The position numbers and the translations under genes are program-made. This document shows positions 37,949 to 46,164 of a stretch of 64,000 bases of DNA, one piece after another. The notes under the pieces were generated by a model. It made no database searches and had not been told where the DNA came from. It saw only the letters and a list, made by a program, of their open reading frames with translations. How positions within the stretch are numbered: position 1 is the stretch's first letter; each line of letters opens with the position of its first letter. The stretch is from 0-14-0-80-60-11 sp049322355 (GTDB lineage Bacteria > Desulfobacterota > Desulfobaccia > Desulfobaccales > 0-14-0-80-60-11), in contig JBMORG010000014.1 in the NCBI GenBank assembly GCA_049322355.1, positions 1 through 64,000 of the forward strand. Direction: 5' to 3'.

Positions 37949-38548
37949 ATGATTTCTCACCCCGTTTCGCAGGCCAGCCTCACTATTCCCAACCTCATCA
38001 CCCTGTTACGGATCCTCCTGACTCCGCTGTTCATCATCTTTTTAATCCAGGGGGCCTATCATAAAGCCTTGCTGGTGTTTCTTTTGGCCGGGGTGAGCGA
38101 TCTGGCGGACGGTCTCATCGCCCGCACCTGGCACCAGAAGTCCCGGCTGGGGAGCTATCTCGATCCCCTGGCCGACAAAGTCCTCATGGCCGCCAGTTTC
38201 GTTACCTTGAGCATTTACCGGGAGATTCCTTCCTGGCTCACCGTGGTGGTTATCAGCCGGGATCTGGCCCTGGGGCTTGGCGTCATAATTTTCCGCCTGG
38301 CGGACATCCCCCTGGTGGTCAGGCCCTCCCTGGCCGGCAAATGGACCACCACCTTCCAGGTGAGTACGGTGTTCCTGGTGTTGGTGGGGAAGATTTGGCC
38401 CGTCCCCCCGATGTTACTGTTGGCCTTTTTCTGGGGCACCGGCACTCTGACTACTATTTCCGGGGTACACTACCTTTATAACGGCATTAAAATGATGAAC
38501 GTGAATATGTTCCAGGGGAATGGACCGAGGAAGAACGGCGATGGCTGA
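37949..38548 (+). CDS. CDP-alcohol phosphatidyltransferase (PgsA-like)
   Basis: A 199-residue integral membrane enzyme that swaps CMP on a CDP-lipid for an alcohol. The full family motif DxxDGxxARx8GxxxDxxxD is present in SDLADGLIART followed by GSYLDPLADK. An opening PNLITLLRILLTPLFII helix is typical of phosphatidylglycerophosphate synthase. Glycerol-3-phosphate is the likely acceptor, but other alcohols are possible. The 3' end overlaps the next gene by 8 bp. Confidence 0.88.
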   Translation: MISHPVSQASLTIPNLITLLRILLTPLFIIFLIQGAYHKALLVFLLAGVSDLADGLIARTWHQKSRLGSYLDPLADKVLMAASFVTLSIYREIPSWLTVVVISRDLALGLGVIIFRLADIPLVVRPSLAGKWTTTFQVSTVFLVLVGKIWPVPPMLLLAFFWGTGTLTTISGVHYLYNGIKMMNVNMFQGNGPRKNGDG

Positions 38549-39092
38549 AATCCTCGACCTGGAGCGCTTCCGGTCCAAGATAGCCGCGGACCAGGGCTTT
38601 CGCTCCTGGTTGGCCCGTTTCCAGGAACAATTCGGCCCCGATACCCGGTTGCAGGATTTAAGCCCATCCACGCTTCTGTATCTGGCCACCCCCGGGGAAG
38701 AGAACCTCTATGTCTTTTTTGATCTGGTCATGGGAGTCCGGGGATTGGGGGGGTCAGTGCGTTTCCGTCTGGACGATCTGGAAAATGATATCAAGATGAA
38801 GATAATCGACTCCGCGTTTGCCCTGGTGGATCGGGTGCGCTTCGAAATCATGCGCCGTCTGGGGTGGGTCACGGCGGTGCCCGAAGCTGAAGTTACCATC
38901 ATCGCGCTGGTGGAGCGGGCCTGGCGCCTGGGAGCCGGGTTTGGCCAAGAGGCTCCGGTGCTGTCTCCGGAATACCCGGATTTCCCGGCCTACGCCCGGC
39001 TCAGCCCCATGGACCGGGTGGTGTTCCTGCGCCGGCTCATCCCCCGGGCGGTGGCAGCCTACCGGGACCGGGTGGAATCGGGGAGCCAGTAG
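38541..39092 (+). CDS. Conserved-looking protein of unknown function
   Basis: About 183 residues from ATG 38541 (MAEILDLERFRSKIAADQGF), overlapping the phosphatidyltransferase stop, so translation is probably coupled. A longer frame begins at ATG 38520, but GAGGAAG sits correctly before 38541. It is predicted soluble and mixed alpha/beta, with VRFRLDDLENDIKMKIIDSAFALVDRV as its most regular helix. I recognise no domain or catalytic motif. Confidence 0.75.
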   Translation: MAEILDLERFRSKIAADQGFRSWLARFQEQFGPDTRLQDLSPSTLLYLATPGEENLYVFFDLVMGVRGLGGSVRFRLDDLENDIKMKIIDSAFALVDRVRFEIMRRLGWVTAVPEAEVTIIALVERAWRLGAGFGQEAPVLSPEYPDFPAYARLSPMDRVVFLRRLIPRAVAAYRDRVESGSQ

Positions 39093-39152
39093 CCAGTGGT
39101 CAGTGATCAATTGTGGGTATAGCGCCATCAATAGCTGTGCAAAATTATGGTG

Positions 39153-39173
39153 GCACAGGCGTCTCGCCTGTGC
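39153..39173. repeat. Perfect GCACAGGCG hairpin
   Basis: A 9-bp perfect stem with TCT loop, preceded by TGGTG. A degenerate copy lies at 35657-35677. It may act as a transcript-end hairpin for the upstream unit but lacks a T-tract. Confidence 0.65.
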
Positions 39174-39327
39174 AGGCGCAGGCTGAATAAAACTCTTTCC
39201 TTCCCAAAGCGTCATTTCCTGGCGGATGTCGCCCCCTAAGATGACACAGTTGTCAGTATAAGAAAGGCCATCGGGCAATTCTGCTTACTGCTCACTGGCC
39301 ACTGACTACTGACCAATACCCTTTCCC

Positions 39328-39870
39328 TTACCACCAAAACTCGGGATAGCGCCGCTGGGGAGCCAGGTTGTTTACCAATAAGGCTACCACCAGCATAATG
39401 AGGGCCCCGGCACCCACCGGCATCAGCGCATAAAGATAACCCAGATTCTGCACTTTGGAGCCGCTGATGACTGCAATGAGGGCGGTAGCGCCTCCGGGCG
39501 GGTGAAGGGTCTTAGTAGCGTGCATCACCGCAATGCTAACCGCTACCGCCAAAGCTGCGGCTATCCAAATATGCGAGTCCAGAACCTTGAAGCAGGTAAC
39601 CCCGATGAGGGCTGAAATGATATGCCCTCCCAGGAGGTTCCGGGGTTGAGCCAGGGGACTCTTGATGGCCCCGTAAATGAGCACCGCCGAAGCCCCGAAT
39701 GAGCCAATTATCATGATGAACTCGGTCTTTTCCAGAAATTCGTAATTTATATAGGCCACTGCGCCGATTCCCAGAAAGGCCCCCAGCCCGGACCAGAGGA
39801 TTTCCGCCAGGCTGACCCCGGGCGGGCTTTGGGTGGTTCCCCTCATTTTGCGAAAGTAGTTGGCTAACAT
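39328..39870 (-). CDS. HPP-family membrane protein
   Basis: A 180-residue integral membrane protein with about four to five hydrophobic segments and the eponymous HPP motif in ATKTLHPPGGATALIAV. HPP proteins are thought to be transporters or channels, nitrite being one reported substrate for plant homologues, often linked to CBS domains. Here its start overlaps the 3' end of a CBS-domain gene by 7 bp, indicating an operon and probably a functional pair. Confidence 0.9.
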   Translation of the reverse strand: MLANYFRKMRGTTQSPPGVSLAEILWSGLGAFLGIGAVAYINYEFLEKTEFIMIIGSFGASAVLIYGAIKSPLAQPRNLLGGHIISALIGVTCFKVLDSHIWIAAALAVAVSIAVMHATKTLHPPGGATALIAVISGSKVQNLGYLYALMPVGAGALIMLVVALLVNNLAPQRRYPEFWW

Positions 39871-40478
39871 GACAGCCCCCTGCTCCTGGCTGCCGTGACA
39901 ATATCTCCGCGAGACACCAGGCCTACAAGGCGCCCCTCCGGGTTGATGACCGCCACCCGGTTAATGCCTCTGGCGGTCATAGTGGCGGCAATGGTCCGGA
40001 CAGGAGTATCAGGGAGGACGGTAATGGCCGGGGAACTCATGATGTCCCGGGCCAGGGCCTTTTTAATGGGCAGAGCCACGCAGCCTTTGCTCTTCAGGCA
40101 GGCCGCCACCAGGCTCATAAAATTCTTAGGTTCGGTGACGCCCATGTGGGAAAGGAAGTCCTTTTCTGAAATCATCCCCATCACTTTGCCTTCGGCGTCC
40201 ACCACGGGCACTCCCGACACTCCCCGCTCACCCATGGCTTGAGCCACCTCGGCCACCGGTGTATCAGGATTGACCACGACCACGTCTTTGGTCATAATTT
40301 CCGCAGCAGTGATGGCCCGACTCAGGCGTTCCAGGGCGTGGCGGTAGGCTAGGCCATAAAGCTCTTTGAAATCCCCGGGGGTGATGTCCAGGTATCCGGG
40401 GATGGCGCGCATGGCTTCATAGATATCCTCGTCTTTGAGTTCGATGCCAACGGGTAAGTCAAACATATTATTGGGCAT
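39864..40478 (-). CDS. CBS-domain pair protein
   Basis: About 204 residues from ATG 40478 (MPNNMFDLPVGIEL). The ATG is preceded by AAGGGGAGG; the frame extends upstream to 40550 without a ribosome site. Two CBS repeats are evident (AEIMTKDVVVVNPDTPVAEVAQAM and RDIMSSPAITVLPDTPVRTI), forming a Bateman module that binds adenine nucleotides. It overlaps the downstream HPP gene and probably gates that membrane protein. Confidence 0.9.
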   Translation of the reverse strand: MPNNMFDLPVGIELKDEDIYEAMRAIPGYLDITPGDFKELYGLAYRHALERLSRAITAAEIMTKDVVVVNPDTPVAEVAQAMGERGVSGVPVVDAEGKVMGMISEKDFLSHMGVTEPKNFMSLVAACLKSKGCVALPIKKALARDIMSSPAITVLPDTPVRTIAATMTARGINRVAVINPEGRLVGLVSRGDIVTAARSRGLSC

Positions 40479-40650
40479 TGCCTCCCCTTCCTTTCTATAG
40501 GCGGAAAGTGTGCTTCCAATTGTTGAAAACCTTTGGGGCAAAAATGCCATTAATTGCGGTTGTTATCCCTTAATTTCCTGATATTATGGGACGAAATCCA
40601 ATGCAATAAACAAAATTTAAGAAAGCGGAATTAAGGTTTCAAGGGCTTAT

Positions 40651-42441
40651 ATGGCTGGAATATTATCACGGCTGATCAAAAGCTGGAGCGACCCGGAGGT
40701 CTATGGCTGGTCCGGCCATTTCCGCTGGCCGTTGATGAGCATGGCGGTGGGCGTGGTCTCTGGCTTTGGCGCCATTCTGTTTGAAGAGCTCTTGAGATTT
40801 GCTTTCCGTCATTTTTTGCATCTGCCCACCGGCTTTATGGAACCGGTAAAAGGCACGGACGCGGCAGCCGTGACCGCCCTGGTTTGGACCCACTCCTGGC
40901 TGTTCCTGGTCATTCCGGCCCTGGGCGGTCTGATATCGGGGCTGCTGGTTTATTTCATCGCCCCGGAAGCGGAAGGGCACGGCACCGATGCCATGATCGA
41001 AGCCTTTCACCAGCGTGGCGGCTATATACGCAAACGGGTGCCGTTAATGAAGATTGTGGCTTCCGCGATTACCATCGGCAGCGGCGGTTCCGCCGGTAAA
41101 GAAGGCCCCATAGCCCAGATCGGCGCGGGATTTGGCTCTTTTCTGGCCACTGTCTTGAAGTTGAAACCTCGAGACCGGCGCATTTTGGTGTTGGCGGGAG
41201 CCGCCGGCGGCATCGGGGCCATCTTCCATGCGCCCCTGGGGGCGGCGCTTTTCGCCCCGGAGGTGCTCTACCGAGAGACGGAGTTCGAATCCGAGGCCAT
41301 TTTACCCTGTATTGTTTCTTCCATCGTGGCTTCCTCCATCTTTGACCAATATTTCGGGCGGAGCGCCCTGTTTTTTCCCGGACCGGTGGATTTTGCCCCG
41401 AAGGAGCTTTTGCCTTATGCCATCTTTGGCGTGGTTTGCGCCGTGGTGGGCTACCTCTATGTGAAGCTGTTTTATGATGTGGCCCGGGACCGGGTTTTCA
41501 GGCGGGTTAAAATCCCCAAGGCCTTGAAACCAGCCCTGGGAGGTCTGATGCTGGGTATGATCGCCTTTGCATTCCCACCGATAATGGATGGCGGTTACGG
41601 CTGGGTGCAGGCGGCCCTGGAAGGCAAAATTTTTTGGGGGACCATGCTGCTGCTGGCCTTGATAAAAATTGTCGCCACCTCTTGCACCATCAGTTCCGGA
41701 GGCAGCGGCGGGGTCTTCGGGCCGTCGGTTTTCATGGGCGCCATGTTGGGGGGCGCCTTCGGGTTCTTGGGCCATCAGCTGGCGCCGGATTGGGTCATTC
41801 ATCCCAACGCCTTTGTCCTGGTGGGAATCGGGGGCTTCTTTGCCGGGGTGGCCAAGGTGCCCGTGTCTTCCATTGTTATGGCTTGCGAGATGTGCGCCAG
41901 CTACACCCTGTTGGTCCCCTTGATGCTGGTGTCCACCATCTCTTATCTGTTATTGGGCCGGGTCAGCCTATACGAAAAGCAGGTAGTGAGCCGGTTGGCC
42001 TCTCCGGCCCACTTCACCGAGTTTGCCCGGGGAATATTGGAACAGATGCAGGTGGCGGAGGTCATCAAACCTCGAAAAGTCACCACAGTCCCCGAAAATC
42101 TGCCCTTGGATCAGCTCATCCAGGTGGTCGCCAGCTCCAATGAAACCTATTTCCCGGTAGTGGACCAAAACGGCCGGATGACCGGCATCTTATCCATTAA
42201 CGACATCCGGGAGGTGATGTTTGAAGAAAGTTTGCACCGGCTGGTAGTGGCTAAGGATGTGGCCACCCTCGACGTGGTCCGGGTATTCGAAGACGATTCT
42301 TTGCAGGAAGCCCTGGACCAAATGGTTTTGTTGAACGTCGATGAATTGCCGGTAGTGCAGGAAGAAGCGCCGGAAAAGATTGTCTCCATGATCTCCAAAC
42401 GGGAGATCATCGGTTATTACCATTCCCAGGGGAAGTTGTAA
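40651..42441 (+). CDS. ClC-family chloride channel/transporter with CBS domains
   Basis: A 596-residue ClC protein. Selectivity-filter motifs GSGGSAGKEGPIAQIGAG (with the gating Glu in KEGP) and SSGGSGGVFGPSVFMGAMLGG are present, with helices throughout residues 20-430. The C-terminal 150 residues form two CBS domains (AEVIKPRKVTTVPENLPLDQLI and VFEDDSLQEALDQM). It exchanges or conducts Cl- or other anions. It is transcribed divergently from the CBS/HPP operon, giving a compact anion-transport locus. Confidence 0.94.
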   Translation: MAGILSRLIKSWSDPEVYGWSGHFRWPLMSMAVGVVSGFGAILFEELLRFAFRHFLHLPTGFMEPVKGTDAAAVTALVWTHSWLFLVIPALGGLISGLLVYFIAPEAEGHGTDAMIEAFHQRGGYIRKRVPLMKIVASAITIGSGGSAGKEGPIAQIGAGFGSFLATVLKLKPRDRRILVLAGAAGGIGAIFHAPLGAALFAPEVLYRETEFESEAILPCIVSSIVASSIFDQYFGRSALFFPGPVDFAPKELLPYAIFGVVCAVVGYLYVKLFYDVARDRVFRRVKIPKALKPALGGLMLGMIAFAFPPIMDGGYGWVQAALEGKIFWGTMLLLALIKIVATSCTISSGGSGGVFGPSVFMGAMLGGAFGFLGHQLAPDWVIHPNAFVLVGIGGFFAGVAKVPVSSIVMACEMCASYTLLVPLMLVSTISYLLLGRVSLYEKQVVSRLASPAHFTEFARGILEQMQVAEVIKPRKVTTVPENLPLDQLIQVVASSNETYFPVVDQNGRMTGILSINDIREVMFEESLHRLVVAKDVATLDVVRVFEDDSLQEALDQMVLLNVDELPVVQEEAPEKIVSMISKREIIGYYHSQGKL

Positions 42442-42473
42442 GAGGAAGCTCGCACAGATGCCCGGAAGAAATG

Positions 42474-42508
42474 GGGGAAAGGCCCTCACAAGGCCCTTTC
42501 CCCTTTTT
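42474..42508 (+). terminator. Terminator between convergent ClC and NifS-like genes
   Basis: GGGGAAAGG and CCTTTCCCC form a 9-bp stem followed by five T residues on the plus strand. The 3' end overlaps the stop codon of the minus-strand NifS-like gene and likely ends the ClC transcript. Confidence 0.75.
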
Positions 42509-43679
42509 AGCCGACGTGCTCTTTTTTATACAAAGGCGACATATCCCGCAGGGTCTGGACGATTTTAGGCATCGCCTCCAGCACCTTGTCAATGTCCGCC
42601 TCGGTGTTGTCCACGCCCAGGGTGAAGACCAGGGTCCCTTGGGCCAGGGCGTGGCCTAAGCCGGTGCCGATGAGCACATGGGAGGCCCGGAGCGACCCGG
42701 AAGCGCAGGCGGACCGGGTGGCCACGATGATGTCTTCTTCTTCCAGCATCATCACCAGGCTCTCGCCCTCAATGTATTCCACCGACACGGAAAAGAGGTG
42801 CGGCAGGCACTGGGTGGGGTGGCCGTTGACCCTGATCTCGGGGATGCGCGCCATCAGACCTTTGGCCAGGCGGTCTTTGAGGGCCTGGAGGCGACCCAGG
42901 CGATCGGTCATCTCCAGCCGGGCCATCTCTGCGGCCATGCCCATGCCCACGATACCGATGAGGTTTTCCGTACCGGCCCGGCGCTTGTTTTCCTGGAGAC
43001 CGCCGTCGATTAAGGGCCAGATGGGCGTGCCTTTGCGGACGTAAAGGGCGCCGACCCCGGGAGGTCCGTAGAACTGGTTGGCCGCCAGGCTCAGGAGATT
43101 CACCCCCAAGGCCTCTACGTCCACCGGAATGATTCCGGTGGCGGCCACGGCATCGGTGTGCATCATCACTTTATGTTTCTTGGCGATTTTGGCGATGTCG
43201 GCGATGGGTTCAATGGTGCCGATCTCGTTGTTGGCCAACATAATGGTGATGAGAATGGTTTCCGGGGTGATGGCCTTCTCCACCGCGGCCGGGTCCACCA
43301 AGCCGTATTGATCCACGTCCAGGGAAGTGACCCGATAATCCAGCAGTCGGAGGGTCCGGAGGGAATTTAACACCGACTTGTGCTCGATATTGGAGGTGAT
43401 AATGTGGCGTCCCTTCTCCCTGAGCCCGATAGCGATTCCCTTAATGGCGTGATTGACGGATTCGGTGCCGCCGGACCCAAAAACCACCTCTTTGGGATCG
43501 GCATTGATCAGGGCCGCCACCTGGGCCCGGGCCTTCTCCAGGGCCTGGCTGGCCGGTTGGCCCACCTGGTTGTCAGTGGAGGGGTTGCCGAAGATGGTTT
43601 CGATGTGGTGGATCATGGCCTCCTTCACCGCGGGGTGAAGGGGCGTGGCCGCAAGATGGTCCAGATAGATTACACCCAT
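42507..43679 (-). CDS. NifS/IscS-like protein lacking the PLP-binding lysine
   Basis: A 390-residue class-V aminotransferase fold protein of the NifS/IscS group. Most active-site elements are kept: SGGTESVNHAIKG, H100, NNEIG at 150-154, D176, and the sulfur-carrying Cys C325 in RSACASGSL. The PLP lysine motif, normally SxHKxxGPKG, reads SLAANQFYGPPG. Thus His and Lys are replaced by N201 and Q202, and the Gln that contacts PLP is Ala. PLP-dependent cysteine desulfuration looks impaired. The iscU-like gene lies 30 bp upstream in the same operon, so a scaffold role with another sulfur source is plausible. Confidence 0.9.
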   Translation of the reverse strand: MGVIYLDHLAATPLHPAVKEAMIHHIETIFGNPSTDNQVGQPASQALEKARAQVAALINADPKEVVFGSGGTESVNHAIKGIAIGLREKGRHIITSNIEHKSVLNSLRTLRLLDYRVTSLDVDQYGLVDPAAVEKAITPETILITIMLANNEIGTIEPIADIAKIAKKHKVMMHTDAVAATGIIPVDVEALGVNLLSLAANQFYGPPGVGALYVRKGTPIWPLIDGGLQENKRRAGTENLIGIVGMGMAAEMARLEMTDRLGRLQALKDRLAKGLMARIPEIRVNGHPTQCLPHLFSVSVEYIEGESLVMMLEEEDIIVATRSACASGSLRASHVLIGTGLGHALAQGTLVFTLGVDNTEADIDKVLEAMPKIVQTLRDMSPLYKKEHVG

Positions 43680-43709
43680 GTCAGCATCCTCATCTCCCGG
43701 ATCGGGTCA

Positions 43710-44231
43710 TTAATGGTCGTGCTCATGGGGGATTTCCTTGCCGCAGAAGATGCACAGGGGGGACTCTTCCTCTACCTGCTTCTGGCAATAGGGACAGTAG
43801 CAGCCCTCCCGTTGCTTGTGGTGGGGTTCCTTGTCCAGTTCGTAGTCTTTCACCTTTCCGGCCTTGCGGTCCAGGTAGTCCTTGATGGCGGAGTGCAAGG
43901 CGTCGGCCCCCAGGTTGGAACAGTGAAGCTTGTTGGGAGGCAGGCCCCCCAGGGCCTCGGCCACATCTGCGTTGGTGATCTTCATGGCCTCTTGCAGGGT
44001 TTTCCCCTTGGCCATTTCGGTGATCATGCTGGAAACCGCAATGGCGGCGCCGCAGCCAAAGGTCTTAAACTTGACATCCACAATTTTGTCGTTTTCGACC
44101 TTGATATACACATTCATCATGTCCCCGCAGACGGGGTTGCCGACTTCGCCCACCCCATCGGCGTGAATAATTTCTCCCACATTCCGTGGATTTTTGAAGT
44201 GATCCAGGACTATCGGGGAATAAGAAGCCAT
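43710..44231 (-). CDS. IscU/NifU-N scaffold with C-terminal zinc ribbon
   Basis: A 173-residue Fe-S scaffold. The three cluster Cys and the assembly Asp are present: C35-G-D37, C60 in FKTFGCG and C104 in KLHCS. LPPNK replaces the usual LPPVK chaperone site. After residue 125 an added tail carries C144, C146, C149, C160 and C163 plus a His-rich end (PHEHDH), which looks like a zinc ribbon. ATG 44231 is chosen because GGGAGAAGG precedes it. It pairs with the NifS-like gene. Confidence 0.92.
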   Translation of the reverse strand: MASYSPIVLDHFKNPRNVGEIIHADGVGEVGNPVCGDMMNVYIKVENDKIVDVKFKTFGCGAAIAVSSMITEMAKGKTLQEAMKITNADVAEALGGLPPNKLHCSNLGADALHSAIKDYLDRKAGKVKDYELDKEPHHKQREGCYCPYCQKQVEEESPLCIFCGKEIPHEHDH

Positions 44232-44261
44232 AGCCTTCTCCCATAAAGTGATTTCGACCAA

Positions 44262-44684
44262 AATTTTATCTGATATAAATATTAAGGTTTATACGAATAA
44301 GGGTCAAGACCGAAGCGCGCCATCCCCACGAATTCTTTGAATAGGACGTTTCTTTCAGAAAAGCTGCCCTGGCGCGAGGGAGCGAATTTAGGAAATTTTT
44401 TTGGCCAACGGCGGCAATCTGGTTACAATCGTTTTATAAATCATATGATACAAGGCGCTTGTTTTTGCCGACTTATGGGTGATGCCAAGAAATTCCCTCC
44501 CCCTTGATGGGCCCTTGATGGGGGAGGTTTAGGGTGGGGGTAAAAACAGGTGAAAACAGTTAGCATATTCGGCCAGTTATCTCCCCCCTCCCCTTAATCC
44601 CCTCCCACCAGGGGAGGGGAAAAAGATTTTTAGAGGTTATCAAAGACTTAACTATCTGCTTTATTAGAGCTCAACGAGGCTATC
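44262..44684. other. 423-bp spacer with G/C-tract palindromes
   Basis: No gene or recognised RNA. AT-rich sequence upstream of the iscU-like gene probably contains its promoter. The 44494-44621 part is filled by two C-tract/G-tract inverted repeats, described separately. Confidence 0.5.
44494..44621. repeat. C-tract/G-tract palindromic repeat, copy A
   Basis: Two consecutive inverted repeats: CCCTCCCCCTTGATG...GGGGGAGGTTTAGGG and TCCCCTCCCACCAGGGGAGGGG. The same pair in the same order recurs at 45284-45377, on the other side of the intervening gene. Confidence 0.65.
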
Positions 44685-45194
44685 ATGTTGATGCCATGCA
44701 CCCGACTGCAGGCCAGTTTTGCCGACCCGGGGGTCAGGGTGGAACTGGGAGACTCTTCAACCATGGTATGGGACGAGCATGGTGGGACGTTCGTCCTTAA
44801 GGTTAGCGACCTGAAAGTGGCTGAAGTGGCGTCACCCGTCGGGGAATCGTTTTGTCGCCTGGAGATCTCCCTGCGGGGCGCAGACCTAATCCGCGGCCTG
44901 GAAGAATTTGCCGCCCTGCACCAGCTCCCCCTGGCTCCGCCATCTGCCCCGGACCTGGCGGAAGGGGCCTTGCTGGCTGCCTGCCACCTGCCGGGGAAGA
45001 ACCTGTTCGTCTTTGCCGAAGCACCCACCCTGACCGCGGTGCGGCGCAGCCATACCGTGGAACTCGCAATCTCCGGGGTTTTTAAGGCCCGGCGGGTCCC
45101 CTGCCAGGAAACCGACCTGGTCATTCACCTGGCCAAACCCGCCATGACCCGGTTGGTGGCGTATGTGCTTCACCAGGCCCGGACCGGACTGTAG
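44685..45194 (+). CDS. Protein of unknown function
   Basis: A 169-residue predicted soluble protein (MLMPCTRLQASFADPGVRVE). It looks mixed alpha/beta, with a Pro-rich loop in the middle (LPLAPPSAPD) and a helical C-terminus. I recognise no family. It is flanked on both sides by copies of the same C/G-tract palindromic repeat, which may be coincidence. The codon pattern is like its neighbours, supporting a real gene. The start is uncertain: an in-frame ATG also lies at 44691. Confidence 0.65.
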   Translation: MLMPCTRLQASFADPGVRVELGDSSTMVWDEHGGTFVLKVSDLKVAEVASPVGESFCRLEISLRGADLIRGLEEFAALHQLPLAPPSAPDLAEGALLAACHLPGKNLFVFAEAPTLTAVRRSHTVELAISGVFKARRVPCQETDLVIHLAKPAMTRLVAYVLHQARTGL

Positions 45195-45214
45195 GGCGGA
45201 CCTGTGTGTCCGCC
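45195..45214. repeat. GGCGGAC palindrome
   Basis: A 7-bp stem GGCGGAC/GTCCGCC with a six-base loop, starting right at the stop of the unknown gene. It is similar in style to 12551-12566. Confidence 0.5.
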
Positions 45215-45283
45215 AAGGTTCATTGGGGTACATGTGTGATATCGTTGTGCTTCAGATAACCCTTATGTAAATATCTTGGCACT

Positions 45284-45377
45284 TTCCCTCCCCCTTGATG
45301 GGGGAGGGTTAGGGTGGGGGTGGAAAGGCGTTGGAACTTCCCCCTCCCCCTACCCCCTCCCACCAGGGGAGGGGAAA
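45284..45377. repeat. C-tract/G-tract palindromic repeat, copy B
   Basis: CCCTCCCCCTTGATG...GGGGGAGGGTTAGGG followed by CCCCTCCCACCAGGGGAGGGG, near-identical to copy A at 44494-44621. It lies just before the nitroreductase start. Confidence 0.65.
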
Positions 45378-45429
45378 AATTAATGTCCTTATATTTATGA
45401 GACACCACACTGATTCCGGAGGTTTACTA

Positions 45430-46104
45430 ATGCCGATCTTCTGGAGTCTTTTTCTGGTAGTGGGAATCTTCATGTTCTTTTCGTCCAACGGCTCGTCTGC
45501 GGAAGCCATCAAACTACCCCCGCCGGCCACCAAGGGCGGCATGCCTTTGGCGGAGGCCTTGCAGGCCCGGCGCACCATACGCCACTTCGCCGCCCGGCCC
45601 CTGGACCTGGCCCAGGTCTCCCAACTCCTTTGGGAAGGCGACGGCCTCAGCGACCCCCGGGGCCTCAGAACCTCGCCCTCCGCCGGGGCCACCTACCCCC
45701 TGGACCTCTACCTGGTGGTGGGGGAGCAGGGAGTTACGAATCTCCCCGCCGGAGTTTACCGCTATGAAGTTGCGGCCCACGCCCTTACGCCTATAACCAA
45801 GGGAGACTTCAGGGCCCCGGTGGCCCGGGCCTGTCTGCACCAGGCCTGGATGACCGAGGCCCCGGTGATGGTGGTGATTACCGGAGAGTACCGCCGCTGC
45901 ACCGCCCGCTATGGGCAGCGGGGCGTCAGGTACACCCACATGGAATCCGGGAACGTCAGCCAGAACCTGTTTCTGGCGGCGGAGGCCCTGGGGCTGGGCG
46001 CAGGGATCGTCGGAGCCTTCGATGATAAGGCCCTGGCCCAGGTCTTAAAGCTGCCCCCGGCCCACGAGCCCCTCCTGGTCATGCCGGTGGGGTACAAGCA
46101 TTAG
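45430..46104 (+). CDS. SagB/nitroreductase-family oxidoreductase with N-terminal membrane anchor
   Basis: About 224 residues from ATG 45430, which has GGAGG five bases upstream. An N-terminal hydrophobic stretch (FWSLFLVVGIFMFF) suggests a signal anchor. The rest is a nitroreductase-like FMN domain of the SagB type: LAEALQARRTIRHFAARPL, TSPSAGATYPLDLYLVV, SQNLFLAAEALGLGAGIVGAF and LLVMPVGYKH. No thiazole/oxazole peptide genes are adjacent, so a general flavin-dependent reduction is more likely. Confidence 0.88.
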   Translation: MPIFWSLFLVVGIFMFFSSNGSSAEAIKLPPPATKGGMPLAEALQARRTIRHFAARPLDLAQVSQLLWEGDGLSDPRGLRTSPSAGATYPLDLYLVVGEQGVTNLPAGVYRYEVAAHALTPITKGDFRAPVARACLHQAWMTEAPVMVVITGEYRRCTARYGQRGVRYTHMESGNVSQNLFLAAEALGLGAGIVGAFDDKALAQVLKLPPAHEPLLVMPVGYKH

Positions 46105-46127
46105 GGATCAGGGATCAGGGATCAGAA
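46105..46127. repeat. GGGATCA short tandem array
   Basis: Three tandem GGGATCA words lie directly at the stop of the nitroreductase gene. Similar words recur around 51975-52019. Confidence 0.6.
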
Positions 46128-46164
46128 AATAGAGGGCGAACCGCGTCAGGTAACATGCCGCCAT

